The notes: a model not told the origin generated them from the letters alone. A stretch of DNA of 64,000 bases from Procambarus clarkii (GCF_040958095.1 NC_091208.1:16361267-16425266), one strand, 5' to 3'; positions 48,065 through 62,833 are shown, counted from the first letter of the stretch. Made by a program: numbers and translations.

Positions 48065-48559
48065 CTATTGGTCCATATTTCTTGATGCTTCTATATTGGA
48101 GCGGAGTCTTGAGGTGGGTAGAATATAGTTGTGCAATAATTGGCTGTTGATTGCTGGTGTTGACTTCTTGATGTGTAGTGCCTCGCAAACGTCGAGCCGC
48201 CTGCTATCGCTGTATCTATCGATGATTTCTGTGTTGTTTACTAGGATTTCTCTGGCGATGGTTTGGTTATGGGAAGAGATTATATGTTCCTTAATGGAGC
48301 CCTGTTGTTTATGCATCGTTAAACGCCTAGAAAGAGATGTTGTTGTCTTGCCTATATACTGGGTTTTTTGGAGCTTACAGTCCCCAAGTGGGCATTTGAA
48401 GGCATAGACGACGTTAGTCTCTTTTAAAGCGTTCTGTTTCGTGTCTGGAGAGTTTCTCATGAGTAGGCTGGCCGTTTTTCTGGTTTTATAGTAAATCGTC
48501 AGTTGTATCCTCTGATTTTTGTCTGTAGGGATAACGTTTCTATTAACAATATCTTTCAG
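48065..48559 (-). pseudogene. Penelope-like GIY-YIG endonuclease, left arm
   Basis: Minus-strand frame with TNVVYAFKCPLGDCKLQ then QYIGKTTTSLSRRLTMHKQQ: the GIY-YIG core (VVY, YIGKT, catalytic Arg), a Cys pair (CPLGDC) and following His residues that form the zinc-binding variant of Penelope nucleases, ending near ASRNMDQ. The reverse transcriptase that should precede it is missing; the frame begins at the palindrome centre. Twin of the plus-strand copy at 48573-49067. Confidence 0.85.
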
Positions 48560-48572
48560 TAACAATATCTTT

Positions 48573-49067
48573 CTGAAAGATATTGTTAATAGAAACGTTA
48601 TCCCTACAGACAAAAATCAGATGATACAACTGACGATTTACTATAAAACCAGAAAAACGGCCAGCCTACTCATGAGAAACTCTCCAGACACGAAACAGAA
48701 CGCTTTAAAAGAGACTAACGTCGTCTATGCCTTCAAATGCCCACTTGGGGACTGTAAGCTCCAAAAAACCCAGTATATAGGCAAGACAACAACATCTCTT
48801 TCTAGGCGTTTAACGATGCATAAACAACAGGGCTCCATTAAGGAACATATAATCTCTTCCCATAACCAAACCATCGCCAGAGAAATCCTAGTAAACAACA
48901 CAGAAATCATCGATAGATACAGCGATAGCAGGCGGCTCGACGTTTGCGAGGCACTACACATCAAGAAGTCAACACCAGCAATCAACAGCCAATTATTGCA
49001 CAACTATATTCTACCCACCTCAAGACTCCGCTCCAATATAGAAACATCAAGAAATATGGACCAATAG
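48573..49067 (+). pseudogene. Penelope-like GIY-YIG endonuclease, right arm
   Basis: Mirror copy of the left-arm frame with at least two residue differences (Met for Arg after KNQ, Thr for Ala before SRNMDQ). It contains the same VVY, CPLGDC and YIGKTTTSLSRR motifs. Codons before 48573 come from the spacer and the opposite arm and are not part of the element. 5' truncated. Confidence 0.85.
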
Positions 49068-49271
49068 GCTTTCTACAAACACTTCTATTCAATATCCATT
49101 GTTTCGTGTTCTGTCTTGTGTTGATACTTTTAATACCCTATTAATATCCTCTAATGCCACATCATCCTTCCTACCTTACTCAAATGTAATGCCACATCAC
49201 CCTTCCCACCTCACTCAAATGTAGATATAAAATCAGGGAAACGCAAGTTCTAATCAGTTGTGTATTTGTGA

Positions 49272-49324
49272 AGTCTTTGAAAATGTAATAAGTTTTACGA
49301 AACGCGCCCGTGTCGCGTCAGACT
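49272..49324 (+). ncRNA. Hammerhead-ribozyme-like segment of the Penelope repeat (right arm)
   Basis: A three-way junction can be drawn. Stem I is AGTCT (49272-49276) with AGACT (49320-49324). Stem II is GTAA with TTAC (49285-49298). The core GAA follows at 49299-49301. Stem III is ACGCG with CGCGT (49302-49318), and a C sits at the cleavage site (49319). The first core strand is TTGAAAAT where the consensus is CUGAUGA, so activity is doubtful. Penelope-like elements are known to carry type I hammerheads at this position, before the start of the reading frame. Confidence 0.5.
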
Positions 49325-49452
49325 AGAAATAAAAATGAATTTTGGAGAAGTGATTTTTGATTTACCTCCAACAGTGAAGCATAATGTACGAAAGATTGAG
49401 AAAATTCGTGTTAGAATTATTAATCTTACTTTTTCGGTCATATTTAATAAAA

Positions 49453-49914
<462 letters not shown>

Positions 49915-49917
49915 ATA

Positions 49918-50962
<1,045 letters not shown>

Positions 50963-50963
<1 letters not shown>

Positions 50964-52097
50964 CTGAAAACTCACACCCCAGAAGTGACTCGAACCCATA
51001 CTCCCAGGAGCCACGCAACTGGTATGTACAAGACGCCTTAATCCACTTGACCATCACGACCGGACATAATGAGGTGATAGCCGAGGCTATTTGAACCACC
51101 CCACCGCCGGCACTCGGATAGTAATCTTGGGCATAGCATTTTACCAAATCACCTCATTCTTTGGGGCACACGTGAGGAACACAAATGCGAACAAGCCTGA
51201 ATGGTCCCCAGGACAATATGCAACTGAAAACTCACACCCCAGAAGTGACTCGAACCCATACTCCCAGGAGCCACGCAACTGGTATGTACAAGACGCCTTA
51301 ATCCACTTGACCATCACGACCGGACATAATGAGGTGATAGCCGAGGCTATTTGAACCACCCCACCGCCGGCACTCGGATAGTAATCTTGGGCATAGCATT
51401 TTACCAAATCACCTCATTCTTTGGGGCACACGTGAGGAACACAAATGCGAACAAGCCTGAATGGTCCCCAGGACAATATGCAACTGAAAACTCACACCCC
51501 AGAAGTGACTCGAACCCATACTCCCAGGAGCCACACAACTGGTATGTACAAGACGCCTTAATCCACTTGACCATCACGACCGGACATAATGAGGTGATAG
51601 CCGAGGCTATTTGAACCACCCCACCGCCGGCAATCGGATAGTAATCTTGGGCATAGCATTTTACCAAATCACCTCATTCTTTGGGGCACACGTGAGGAAC
51701 ACAAATGCGAACAAGCCTGAATGGTCCCCAGGACAATATGCAACTGAAAACTCACACCCCAGAAGTGACTCGAACCCATACTCCCAGGAGCCACGCAACT
51801 GGTATGTACAAGACGCCTTAATCCACTTGACCATCACGACCGGACATAATGAGGTGATAGCCGAGGCTATTTGAACCACCCCACCGCCGGCACTCGGATA
51901 GTAATCTTGGGCATAGCATTTTACCAAATCACCTCATTCTTTGGGGCACACGTGAGGAACACAAATGCGAACAAGCCTGAATGGTCCCCAGGACAATATG
52001 CAACTGAAAACTCACACCCCAGAAGTGACTCGAACCCATACTCCCAGGAGCCACGCAACTGGTATGTACAAGACGCCTTAATCCACTTGACCATCAC
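50963..52097 (-). repeat. 260-bp tRNA-like satellite, forward block (about 4.4 copies)
   Basis: The word ACCAAATCACCTCATTCTTT recurs at 51143, 51403, 51663 and 51923 (period 260). On the minus strand each unit has an A-box (TGGTCAAGTGGATTAAGGCG) and a B-box (GGTTCGAGTC). Copies differ by only one or two bases (for example near 51535 and 51632). Preceded by (TA)n. A tRNA-derived SINE amplified in tandem; not functional tRNAs. Confidence 0.95.
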
Positions 52098-53300
52098 TTG
52101 ACCATTTTCAGTTGCATATTGTCCTGGGGACCATTCAGGCTTGTTCGCATTTGTCTTGTACATACCAGTTGCGTGGCTCCTGGGAGTATGGGTTCGAGTC
52201 ACTTCTGGGGTGTGAGTTTTCAGTTGCATATTGTCCTGGGGACCATTCAGGCTTGTTCGCATTTGTGTTCCTCACGTGTGCCCCAAAGAATGAGGTGATT
52301 TGGTAAAATGCTATGCCCAAGATTACTATCCGAGTGCCGGCGGTGGGGTGGTTCAAATAGCCTCGGCTATCACCTCATTATGTCCGGTCGTGATGGTCAA
52401 GTGGATTAAGGCGTCTTGTACATACCAGTTGCGTGGCTCCTGGGAGTATGGGTTCGAGTCACTTCTGGGGTGTGAGTTTTCAGTTGCATATTGTCCTGGG
52501 GACCATTCAGGCTTGTTCGCATTTGTGTTCCTCACGTGTGCCCCAAAGAATGAGGTGATTTGGTAAAATGCTATGCCCAAGATTACTATCCGAGTGCCGG
52601 CGGTGGGGTGGTTCAAATAGCCTCGGCTATCACCTCATTATGTCCGGTCGTGATGGTCAAGTGGATTAAGGCGTCTTGTACATACCAGTTGCGTGGCTCC
52701 TGGGAGTATGGGTTCGAGTCACTTCTGGGGTGTGAGTTTTCAGTTGCATATTGTCCTGGGGACCATTCAGGCTTGTTCGCATTTGTGTTCCTCACGTGTG
52801 CCCCAAAGAATGAGGTGATTTGGTAAAATGCTATGCCCAAGATTACTATCCGAGTGCCGGCGGTGGGGTGGTTCAAATAGCCTCGGCTATCACCTCATTA
52901 TGTCCGGTCGTGATGGTCAAGTGGATTAAGGCGTCTTGTACATACCAGTTGCGTGGCTCCTGGGAGTATGGGTTCGAGTCACTTCTGGGGTGTGAGTTTT
53001 CAGTTGCATATTGTCCTGGGGACCATTCAGGCTTGTTCGCATTTGTGTTCCTCACGTGTGCCCCAAAGAATGAGGTGATTTGGTAAAATGCTATGCCCAA
53101 GATTACTATCCGAGTGCCGGCGGTGGGGTGGTTCAAATAGCCTCGGCTATCACCTCATTATGTCCGGTCGTGATGGTCAAGTGGATTAAGGCGTCTTGTA
53201 CATACCAGTTGCGTGGCTCCTGGGAGTATGGGTTCGAGTCACTTCTGGGGTGTGAGTTTTCAGTTGCATATTGTCCTGGGGACCATTCAGGCTTGTTCGC

Positions 53301-53302
<2 letters not shown>
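52098..53302 (+). repeat. 260-bp tRNA-like satellite, inverted block (about 4.6 copies)
   Basis: After a switch at about 52097-52104 the same 260-bp unit continues reverse-complemented (TGAGGTGATTTGGT at 52290, 52550, 52810 and 53070). A truncated unit of about 150 bp lies right at the junction, and the array ends mid-unit at (TA)n. Confidence 0.95.

Positions 53303-53389
<87 letters not shown>
53303..53389. repeat. (TA)n microsatellite
   Basis: Pure TA run joining the satellite to the next palindromic repeats. Confidence 0.98.
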
Positions 53390-55197
<1,808 letters not shown>

Positions 55198-55199
<2 letters not shown>

Positions 55200-55440
55200 C
55201 AACATATTCTGTATTAACTGTTTTCTTGTTTAGGGCTTCTTCTGTCCCTATAACTATTATTCTTGCATCAGGGTTTAGTTGAAAGAGGAGTTCTCCAAAA
55301 GTCAAGTTCGTTTTTGAAGGTGAAGGAAAAAGTGAATAACTATAGAATGTATTACACTTATTATACAACTGCACAACGTTTCGAACCTACATGGTTGATC
55401 TCAAGTGATTTTTACAGTTGTTTTGTTGTTGTTTTAGATT
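55198..55440 (-). mobile_element. Penelope-like element 5' piece, second family
   Basis: On the minus strand a possible hammerhead-like stretch (TTGAGATCAACC-ATGTA-GGTT then CGAAAC, about 55405-55375) is followed by a frame start with LTFGELLFQLNPDAR. This parallels the order at 49272-49380, where [15 protein letters not shown] follows the ribozyme-like segment. Both begin with FGE-x-x-F-x-L. Truncated by (TA)n at 55197. Confidence 0.45.
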
Positions 55441-55624
55441 TAGCTACTCAGAACGAAGTGTCCATGTAGCACGGGCTATGGTGAGCCCATAATTGATTTC
55501 GGTTATTCTCGATAACCTTGTTACTGTGATATTCGGGTCAAAGTTATAAAATGGTGGTGGGGATTCCTCCCTTTTCCCTATTTCTTTTTCGCTTCTGTTT
55601 TACTGCACTGGTTTTAGTCTTGTT

Positions 55625-56770
55625 TTAATAATAGTGTTTTGGTGGCGGATGTAGATGCAGAACGCCCACTAGTGAGTCCCATTCCTCAACGGCTTTTCTA
55701 ATCATTGTAGTCGCGGTGGAATGTGCATCTAATGCAGCTGCTGTCGTTGGATTAATGTTGAGTTTGATGCGCAGGGGTTCAGCAGCTTCACATTCCAGTA
55801 CATAGTGCAAAATAGTGGCGCCTCTGCTGCTGTTCCACAGATATGACACTCTTTAACTATTGGGTTCATTATCTCCCAGCAGCACTTGTAACCAAGTCTG
55901 AGTCTGTGTATTGCTACTGCAATGTATCTGGATATCTTTTTACCAGGCTTGAAAGAGGAGTGCCCAGTGGCTTGTTCGTACCATATCACAGTGGATTTTC
56001 TTTCCGTCACTTTGGCTCTGTGGCGACTTTTTATAGTTGGGAGTATTTTCTTCCTGATTTGCTCCTTAATCTGTGAAAAACTTGGAGGTATTTGAACCTG
56101 TACATCAGGTAGAGCAGTGGCAGTTTTTGCTAGTGAGTCTGCCTTTTCATTACCATCTATGCCAATGTGACTTGGTATCCAATTTAGGGTGATTGACAGC
56201 CCTAGATTATGGGCTTCTTTTCTTATATGTTGAATTTCTGTGAGGAGTTGTATATTATCTCTGTGCTGACTGGATAACAAGGCCTGGAGCGAAGATTTAG
56301 ATTTCATAGTCGGTATGAATGATGATATCATGTAAATTATTCTCAATAGAATAGCTTATGGCCTCCTTCAGGGCATATAATTCTGTTTGCAAAGTTAAGC
56401 ACCCACTATTCATGCTCCAATAAGCTTCATGGTTGGTAGTGTAAACTGCTGCCCCAGCAGAACCTCTTTCTTGATCAACTGATCCGTCTGTGAAGATGTG
56501 GGTCGTTGTAGGTCTTGAGATGGTTTCCATTTGTTGTTCTATGACTGCTTTGAGCCTCTGCGAGTCACATGCTGATTTTTTAACTGGTAATCCTTCAATG
56601 ATTATCTTTAGACTCGACTATATAACACTTGGAAGGGGGTCAGGATAAGGATTAGGGATGAGACTCGGGGAAGGATATCTTGAGTAAAAGCCTTAGTGGC
56701 GCTGCTATGTAATATTCAGTAAAGTTTGTCCTCAATTTGGGGAGTCCGTACATCACGGGGGTAACAGCAG
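55625..56770 (-). pseudogene. LINE C-terminus with RNase H (I-group-like)
   Basis: Minus-strand order: GLPKLRTNFTEYYIAAPLRL (about 56745-56680), then RNase H with HIFTDGSVD (first catalytic Asp), QTELYALKEA (Glu) and IIIHTD (Asp) in 56530-56305. After a frame change come SSLQALLSS, NWIPSHIGIDGNEKADSLAK (final His/Asp) and a tail with HRLRLGYKCCWEI and ECHICG to about 55729. An RNase H domain after the reverse transcriptase marks the I/Outcast/Loa-like LINE clades. The reverse transcriptase catalytic part is absent, so the fragment is 5' truncated; the single frame break shows it is dead. Confidence 0.8.
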
Positions 56771-56884
56771 CACTGAAAATCACCACCTAAACGACACACA
56801 AAATCACTGGAATAATGTTAATCTTCAGAGTGCATCGTTTTGTTATTAATATTTTATCCTTAACAAAATTTCACAATAAAAAGA

Positions 56885-57270
56885 TATGGTGCAGTTGTGT
56901 TATTCACTATACACATGCAAATATGGTACATTTGTGTGTTGTTCACTATACACATACAAGTATTGTGCAGAGATGTGTGTAGACTATGAACTCTCAAATA
57001 TTATGCAGAGTTGTGTGTTCTTCATTATAAACACACAAATATTGTGCACAGTTGTGTTCTTCACTATCACCAAAATTATTGTATACAGTTGTGTTCATCA
57101 CTATCACCACAAATATTGTACACAGTTGTGTTCTTCACTATCACCACAAATATTGTACACAGTTGTGTTCTTCACTATCACCACAAATATTGTACACCGT
57201 TGTGTTGTTCACTACACACACACAAATATTGTACACCGTTGTGTTGTTCACTACACACACACAAAGGGAC
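56885..57270. repeat. 37-bp tandem repeat
   Basis: Diverged units of TTGTACACAGTTGTGTTCTT then CACTATCACCACAAATA, about 10 copies, most regular from 57060 to 57210. Confidence 0.9.
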
Positions 57271-57560
57271 CGGATCAGCCCAGCAACAGCGCACCAAGGA
57301 GTACGTGGCGTGAGCGTTGCCAGAAAATACACTCCCACAAGCTTTTTCATTGGCTACTATTTGTTATATATATAAGGTGATTGGCTGTTCAGGAGGCATC
57401 TGCTAGCGTTGTGGCTCCTGGAAGGGACTGAGGCCCAGTGCACTCCCAGCAGCCGTAGAGAGCGGCCGGACCAGCTCACTCACCCTGCTCTCCCAGCACC
57501 TCTGTCCGCCCACTCAGTAGGTGCCATATATCTAGAATTTAGCATTTAATGTAAATTGCA
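57271..57560 (+). promoter_or_regulatory. Possible promoter-like segment
   Basis: Two CCAAT-type words on the minus sense (CATTGGCT near 57349, GATTGGCT near 57379) flank TATATATATAAGG (about 57366-57378). A GC-richer stretch (57395-57520) follows, unlike its AT-rich surroundings. No downstream coding exon is recognised, so this may equally be a mobile-element terminus. Confidence 0.25.
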
Positions 57561-57954
57561 TTGATATACAGTTGTCACAAGACTATTAAATTTATTTTGC
57601 AGTTTAAATCCTTTTATATTTGCACTTAAATATTGCAACTGCAAAACAGTCCATTAGAGCTTCTGGAAAACACACTTGGGACTCTATAAACAGAGTAACC
57701 ATGAGCAACAAATTGTGTAACAAATCACTCTATCAGGGTCAAGGAGCTTTATAGATCACTTTTAACAATAACTCTCATTGTTTCTCTGTCAAAATATACT
57801 TGAATAACTACTCACTTATGACATAAGTTTACAAAAAGAGCATATGGTACTACATGACTACTTTAAAATTAATGGAAGATATTTTGTGGTATTTGAATTA
57901 TGGCCCGAGGTTCGTTCTGGCATTTGTGTCAATACCTAAGGCACGATTTTGTAT
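57561..57954. other. Unassigned AT-rich region
   Basis: No gene or repeat recognised. Confidence 0.4.
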
Positions 57955-59200
57955 TTCGTTAGAGGCCCATGGGCCGCCCTGGTATTTGGTCAGAGGCCCA
58001 TGGGCCGCCCTGGTATTTGGTCAGAGGCCCATGGGCCGCCCTGGTATTTGGTCAGAGGCCCATGGGCCGCCCTGGTATTTGGTCAGAGGCCCATGGGCCG
58101 CCCTGGTATTTGGTCAGAGGCCCATGGGCCGCCCTGGTATTTGGTCAGAGGCCCATGGGCCGCCCTGGTATTTGGTCAGAGGCCCATGGGCCGCCCTGGT
58201 ATTTGGTCAGAGGCCCATGGGCCGCCCTGGTATTTGGTCAGAGACCCATGGGTTGCCCTGGTATTTGGTCAGAGGCCCATGGGCCGCTCTGGTATTTGTT
58301 CAGAGGCCCATTGATCGTTCTGTTATTTGGCCAGAGGCCCATGGGCCGCTCTGGTATTTGGTCAGAGGCCAATGGACCATTCTGGTATTTCGTTAGCGGC
58401 TTATGGGCCGCTCTGGTATTTGGTCAGAGGTCCATGGCCTGCTCTGGTATTTCGTTGGCGCCCATGCGCCACTCTGGTATTTCGTTGGCGCCCATGCGCC
58501 ACTCTGGTATTTCGTTAGCGGCCCATGCGCCACTCTGGTATTTCGTTAGCGGCCCATGCGCCACTCTGGTATTTCGTTAGCGGCCCATGCGCCACTCTGG
58601 TATTTCGTTAGCGGCTCATGCGCCACTCTGGTATTTCGTTAGCGGCCCATGCGCCATTCTGGTATTTCGTTGGCGCCCATGCGCCACTCTGGTATTTCGT
58701 TAGCGGCCCATGCGCCACTCTGGTATTTCGTTAGATGCCCATGGGATGATTTTGTATTTGACCAGAGGCCCATGAGGTGATCCTGTATTCGGCTAGGTGC
58801 TCGTAGGGCCTCTAATACTTCAATTGATGCTAATGAGGATCTCTGATATTTGGACAGAAGCCCAAGGTGTACTCTCGTGGTTTGTTAGTGACCAAATGCG
58901 ATGCTCTAGTATTTGAATAGAAGCTCATGGGTGTTTTGGTGTCTACTTAACGGCTCAAAGTGCGCTATGGTATATGGATAGAGTCCCATGGTGTGATATG
59001 GTATTTGAATGGAGTCCCATTGTGATTTTCTGGTATTTGGATATAGGCTCATTTACTCGTTTTGTGTTTGGATAAAGGCTCATTTGTTCGCCTGGTGTTT
59101 GGATAGAGGCCTATGAAAGTGATCTGGTATTTGTATAGAAGCCCATGTGCTCTGGAATTTGCTTAGAGACCCAGAGTGCGCTATGGTGTATTGATAGAAT
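57955..59200. repeat. 31-bp minisatellite, left block
   Basis: Core unit GGCCCATGGGCCGCCCTGGT then ATTTGGTCAGA (57960-58300, nearly identical copies). A second subtype GCGCCA..CTCTGGTATTTCGTT (58440-58740) follows, then strongly diverged copies to 59200. Local subtypes show stepwise local amplification. Open frames of repeated WYLVRGPWAAL are artefacts. Confidence 0.95.
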
Positions 59201-59740
59201 CCCATTGTGATCCCAAAAAGTTTGAATTTAATTTCAAATCTGTTTTCTATGGCAGCTAAAACATTTATTCAAATATCAGTCTATTTTCTGGGTGTTACTA
59301 CTATGCGCGTTCAATGCCATGAGTGCATTCTGCGAGTGACAGTATATTATTCCACTTCCTTACTCTTCTAAAAAGTAAATTGCATGGTATATGCCTGCAA
59401 GTTCGATTTGAGTCGTACTGGCCCAGTCATTGACGTGCTTCATTGACGTATGTATAGAAAAAGATTGTTTAAATATACATGCACAGTATAAGTATACATG
59501 CACATCCAGTATATCTTCCACCTTTTTCTACAGAACCATCGGTATGGCACTGATACACATCGTTACCCATAACCTAACCCATAACTGTTTTAATAATGTA
59601 GAGTGTACACTATCTTTCTTGGGTGCATTTACAAAATCAACTGATAGATCCCAGTTATCCCATGGATTAATTGGTTGATTAATCAATAATTGAATTGGAC
59701 ACATATTTAATATTTTGAGGGAGTTAGCTACCTTGTAAAA
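59201..59740. other. Unassigned spacer
   Basis: No feature recognised between the 31-bp array and a LINE tail. Confidence 0.4.
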
Positions 59741-60170
59741 CCAAAATTTATAATTAAATTCCAGAGCTAAGTCAACTCACGTTTCAGGAACGGCTGAGGG
59801 TCACAGGATAACAAAACTGCAAATGAGGCATGGCAGGGCGGATCTAACTGAAATTTTTAAAATATTGAACAATTTGGAGAATGTTGATCCGGAAAATTTC
59901 TTCAAAAGGTCAGATGTAATACAAACAATGAGCAACGGTTTCAAGCTCAACAAGCAACAATATTGGACTGAGAACAGAAGATGCGTTTTCACCCACAGGG
60001 TTATTAACCCCTGGAACCGCCTACCCGTCGAACCGTAAATGCCAAAAAACTTTAAACTTTTAAAGCACAGCTGGAAATGATCATCAAGGCAAATGGAGGG
60101 ACCTTCGATAAGCTGCCGGCTTCCTGTCCGTGACGAGGCCGCTAGTGTTAGTGGCTGTCAGGTAATGTCA
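59741..60170 (+). pseudogene. LINE 3' fragment (CR1-like reverse transcriptase C-terminus)
   Basis: Plus-strand LTFQERL, then RADLTEIFKILNNLENVD and RCVFTHRVINPWNRLPVEP, are the usual closing motifs of CR1/jockey-type reverse transcriptases (RGDLIEVFKI and FFTQRVVxxWNxLP in the family). A stop and frame changes break it. 3' UTR with GTGGCTGTCAGGTAATGTC follows. 5' truncated. Confidence 0.65.
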
Positions 60171-60850
60171 GGTAAATTTCCCTCTCATTCTGTAGGACTC
60201 AGGCGAATGTAGCATATTATAAAGCAAAGTGTGAAATTTCATGTGTTGCCGAGATCTACTTAACGCCTTTACAGGGAAAACTGTGCTAATGGACAAAATA
60301 CTCACACTTATGGTTGGTAATTTTAACTTTGCTCTCAAATTAACTATTCTCGTGGACTTTGGAGCCCCAAGGATGAGACGCATAGCTTCATTTTGCAAGG
60401 TTTCAAGAATTTTAACTCTTTGTATACAATGTGAAATGCCGAGCATTTTAGTCAATCACAGAGCAGATATATGATACATAGAACATTCTACTATGTGAAA
60501 AGTTAGGTCAATGATTGACACCAACAAGGACCCGAGAGGGCTTTAATCTCTCCCAGAGTCTCCTCCTGGGAGAAGAGAGGTCTCCTGGGTCGTTAATGGG
60601 GACAGCAAGGTATCTGTAAGTCTCGCAGTTCTCAAGTGCACGCCCATCTATATGATAATTCTCACTTGGAATGAGAGCGCCAGTTTTTTGTAAAGATAAA
60701 AGGAGGCCACATTCCACAGCTCTAGTAGCAAAGGCATCGAGCGGAACTGACCTTCTAGGCTCGCAGGCAACCTGTAAACAAATATCATCAGCATAACAAA
60801 TAACCGAGTCTTCATTATTAGTTGGAAGATCTTTAAATTTAGTGCTCTGA
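60171..60850 (-). pseudogene. LINE reverse transcriptase fragment (I-like)
   Basis: On the minus strand 60840-60510 contains SVICYADDICLQ, the catalytic YADD box, then GLLLSLQKTGALIPS and YRYLAVPIND. After a break, 60430-60170 contains LQNEAMRLILGAPKSTR and LRAKLKLPTIS. These are the palm and thumb motifs of I-group LINE reverse transcriptases. It lies tail to tail with the plus-strand LINE fragment at 59741-60170. Lys/Tyr/Gln repeat residues upstream of KDLPTNNED belong to the minisatellite. Confidence 0.75.
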
Positions 60851-62460
60851 TATTTGGATAAAGACCCATAGGTGCTCTGGTATTTAAATAGACACACATG
60901 GGGTGCTCTGGTATTTAAATAGACACACATGGGGTGCTCTGGTATTTAAATAGACACACATGGGGTGCTCTGGTATTTAGATAGACACACATGGGGTGCT
61001 CTGGTATTTGGATAGAGACACACATGGGGTGCTCTGGTATTTGGATAGACACACATGGGGTGCTCTGGTATTTGGATAGACACATGGGGTGCTCTGGTAT
61101 TTGGATAGAGACACACATGGGGTGCTCTGGTATTTGGATAGACACATGGGGTGCTCTGGTATTTGGATAGAGACACACATGGGGTGCTCTGGTATTTGGA
61201 TAGACACACATGGGGTGCTCTGGTATTTGGATAGAGACACACATGGGGTGCTCTGGTATTTGGATAGACACATGGGGTGCTCTGGTATTTGGATAGACAC
61301 ACATGGGGTGCTCTGGTATTTGGATAGACACACATGGAGTGCTCTGGTATTTGGACACACAAACACGGGATGCTCTGGTATTCGAATAGAAGTCTACATG
61401 ATGTTATGGTGTTCGGGTAGAGCCCCATGGGCTCTCTCAAATTAGAATAAAGCCACATAGGGTGCTCTAGATTTCTCATAGAGGTCCATTGGTGCTCTGG
61501 TATCTAGATAGGGGCCTATTGGATTCTCTGGTATTTGGATAAAGACCCATCGGGTGCTCGGATATTTGGATAAAGACCCATCGGGCGCTCTTGTGTTTGG
61601 ATAAATGCCCATCAGACACTCTGGTGTTTGTGTTTGGATAAAGACCCATCGGGCGCTAAGGTGTTTGGATAAAGACCCATCGGGCGCTAAGGTGTTTGGA
61701 TAAAGACCCATCGGGCGCTAAGGTGTTTTGATAAAGACCCATCGGGCGCTCTCGTGTTTGGATAAAGGCCCATTGGGCGCTCTGGTGTTTGGATAAAGAC
61801 TCATCGGACGCTCTGGTATTTGGATAAAGGGCTATGGGGTTCTCTGGCATTTGGCTATAGGGCCATCGGACACTCTGGTGTTTGGATAAAGACTCATCGG
61901 ACGCTCTGGTATTTGGATAAAGGGCTATGGGGTTCTCTGGCATTTGGCTATAGGGCCATCGGACACTCTGGTGTTTGGATAGAGGCGCATTCTGGTATTT
62001 AGACAGTCACATGGTATCTAGTATATTGATAAAGTGCCTTGGGCGGTCTGGTATTTAGTTATATACTCATAGAACACTGTGGAATTTGGTTAGATGACCA
62101 GTGATCGCTCTGGTATTTGGTTATAGACTCATGGAGAGCTGTGGTATTTGATTAGATGCCCATGCAGTTCTCTAATGTTTTGTTAGAGACCCGTTGATCG
62201 CTCAGGAATTTGGTTAGAGACCCATCGATCGCTCAGGAATTTGGTTAGAGACCCACGGGGTTCAATGATATATGTACACACACCCATGGGGCTGTCTTGT
62301 ATTACGATATAAGCCCATAGGGCGATCTGGTATTTGGACAGAGCCCAATTGGGCGCACTGTTATTTGGTCATCAGCTGATGGCTGACTGGGTGATCTGAT
62401 AATTGGATAGCTGCCAAGCTGGTTCTCTTATATTATGTTAGAGGGTGACCGGGCACTTTG
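60851..62460. repeat. 31-bp minisatellite, right block
   Basis: Units GTGCTCTGGTATTTGGATAG then ACACACATGGG (60860-61360, nearly identical, some 29-33 bp), then CGGGCGCTAAGGTGTTTGGAT subtypes (61550-61800), then diverged copies to about 62460. Same backbone (CTCTGGTATTTGG...CCATGGG) and same strand as 57955-59200, so the LINE tails between were inserted into one array. Confidence 0.95.
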
Positions 62461-62495
62461 GAACTTCGTTAAAGGGAGTTAAGTATATATATTTT

Positions 62496-62507
<12 letters not shown>

Positions 62508-62573
<66 letters not shown>

Positions 62574-62620
62574 ACACAATAAAGGAAATATATATATAAT
62601 ATATATATATAATATACACA
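62508..62620. repeat. (TA)n microsatellite
   Basis: Short (CA)n at 62497-62509 followed by TA runs with AATACACAATAAAGG interruptions. Confidence 0.95.
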
Positions 62621-62833
62621 ATAAAGGAAAAAAAAAAGGGAAGGGGGGTGGTAGGAGAAAAGCACACAGAAACTGTAGTGGAGGGAATACACATTCTCTC
62701 CAATGCGTTATGTGTGGTTTCCTCCGAGGCTATGGGTCCCCCTTCTTCCAGCCAGAGGTGGTACTCCCTTCCCTAATGAAAAAAAAAAAAAAAAATATAT
62801 CCGCAGTCCGCAGTCTCCGTGGTGTAGTGGTAG

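Noticed and set aside
57854-58580. Tryptophan-rich repeat proteins of 120-200 residues
   Set aside because: Frames of the 31-bp minisatellite, shifting every unit between frames.
60946-61479. 177-residue repeated YPNTRAPHVCL protein
   Set aside because: 31-bp minisatellite read on the minus strand; the same peptide appears in several frames.
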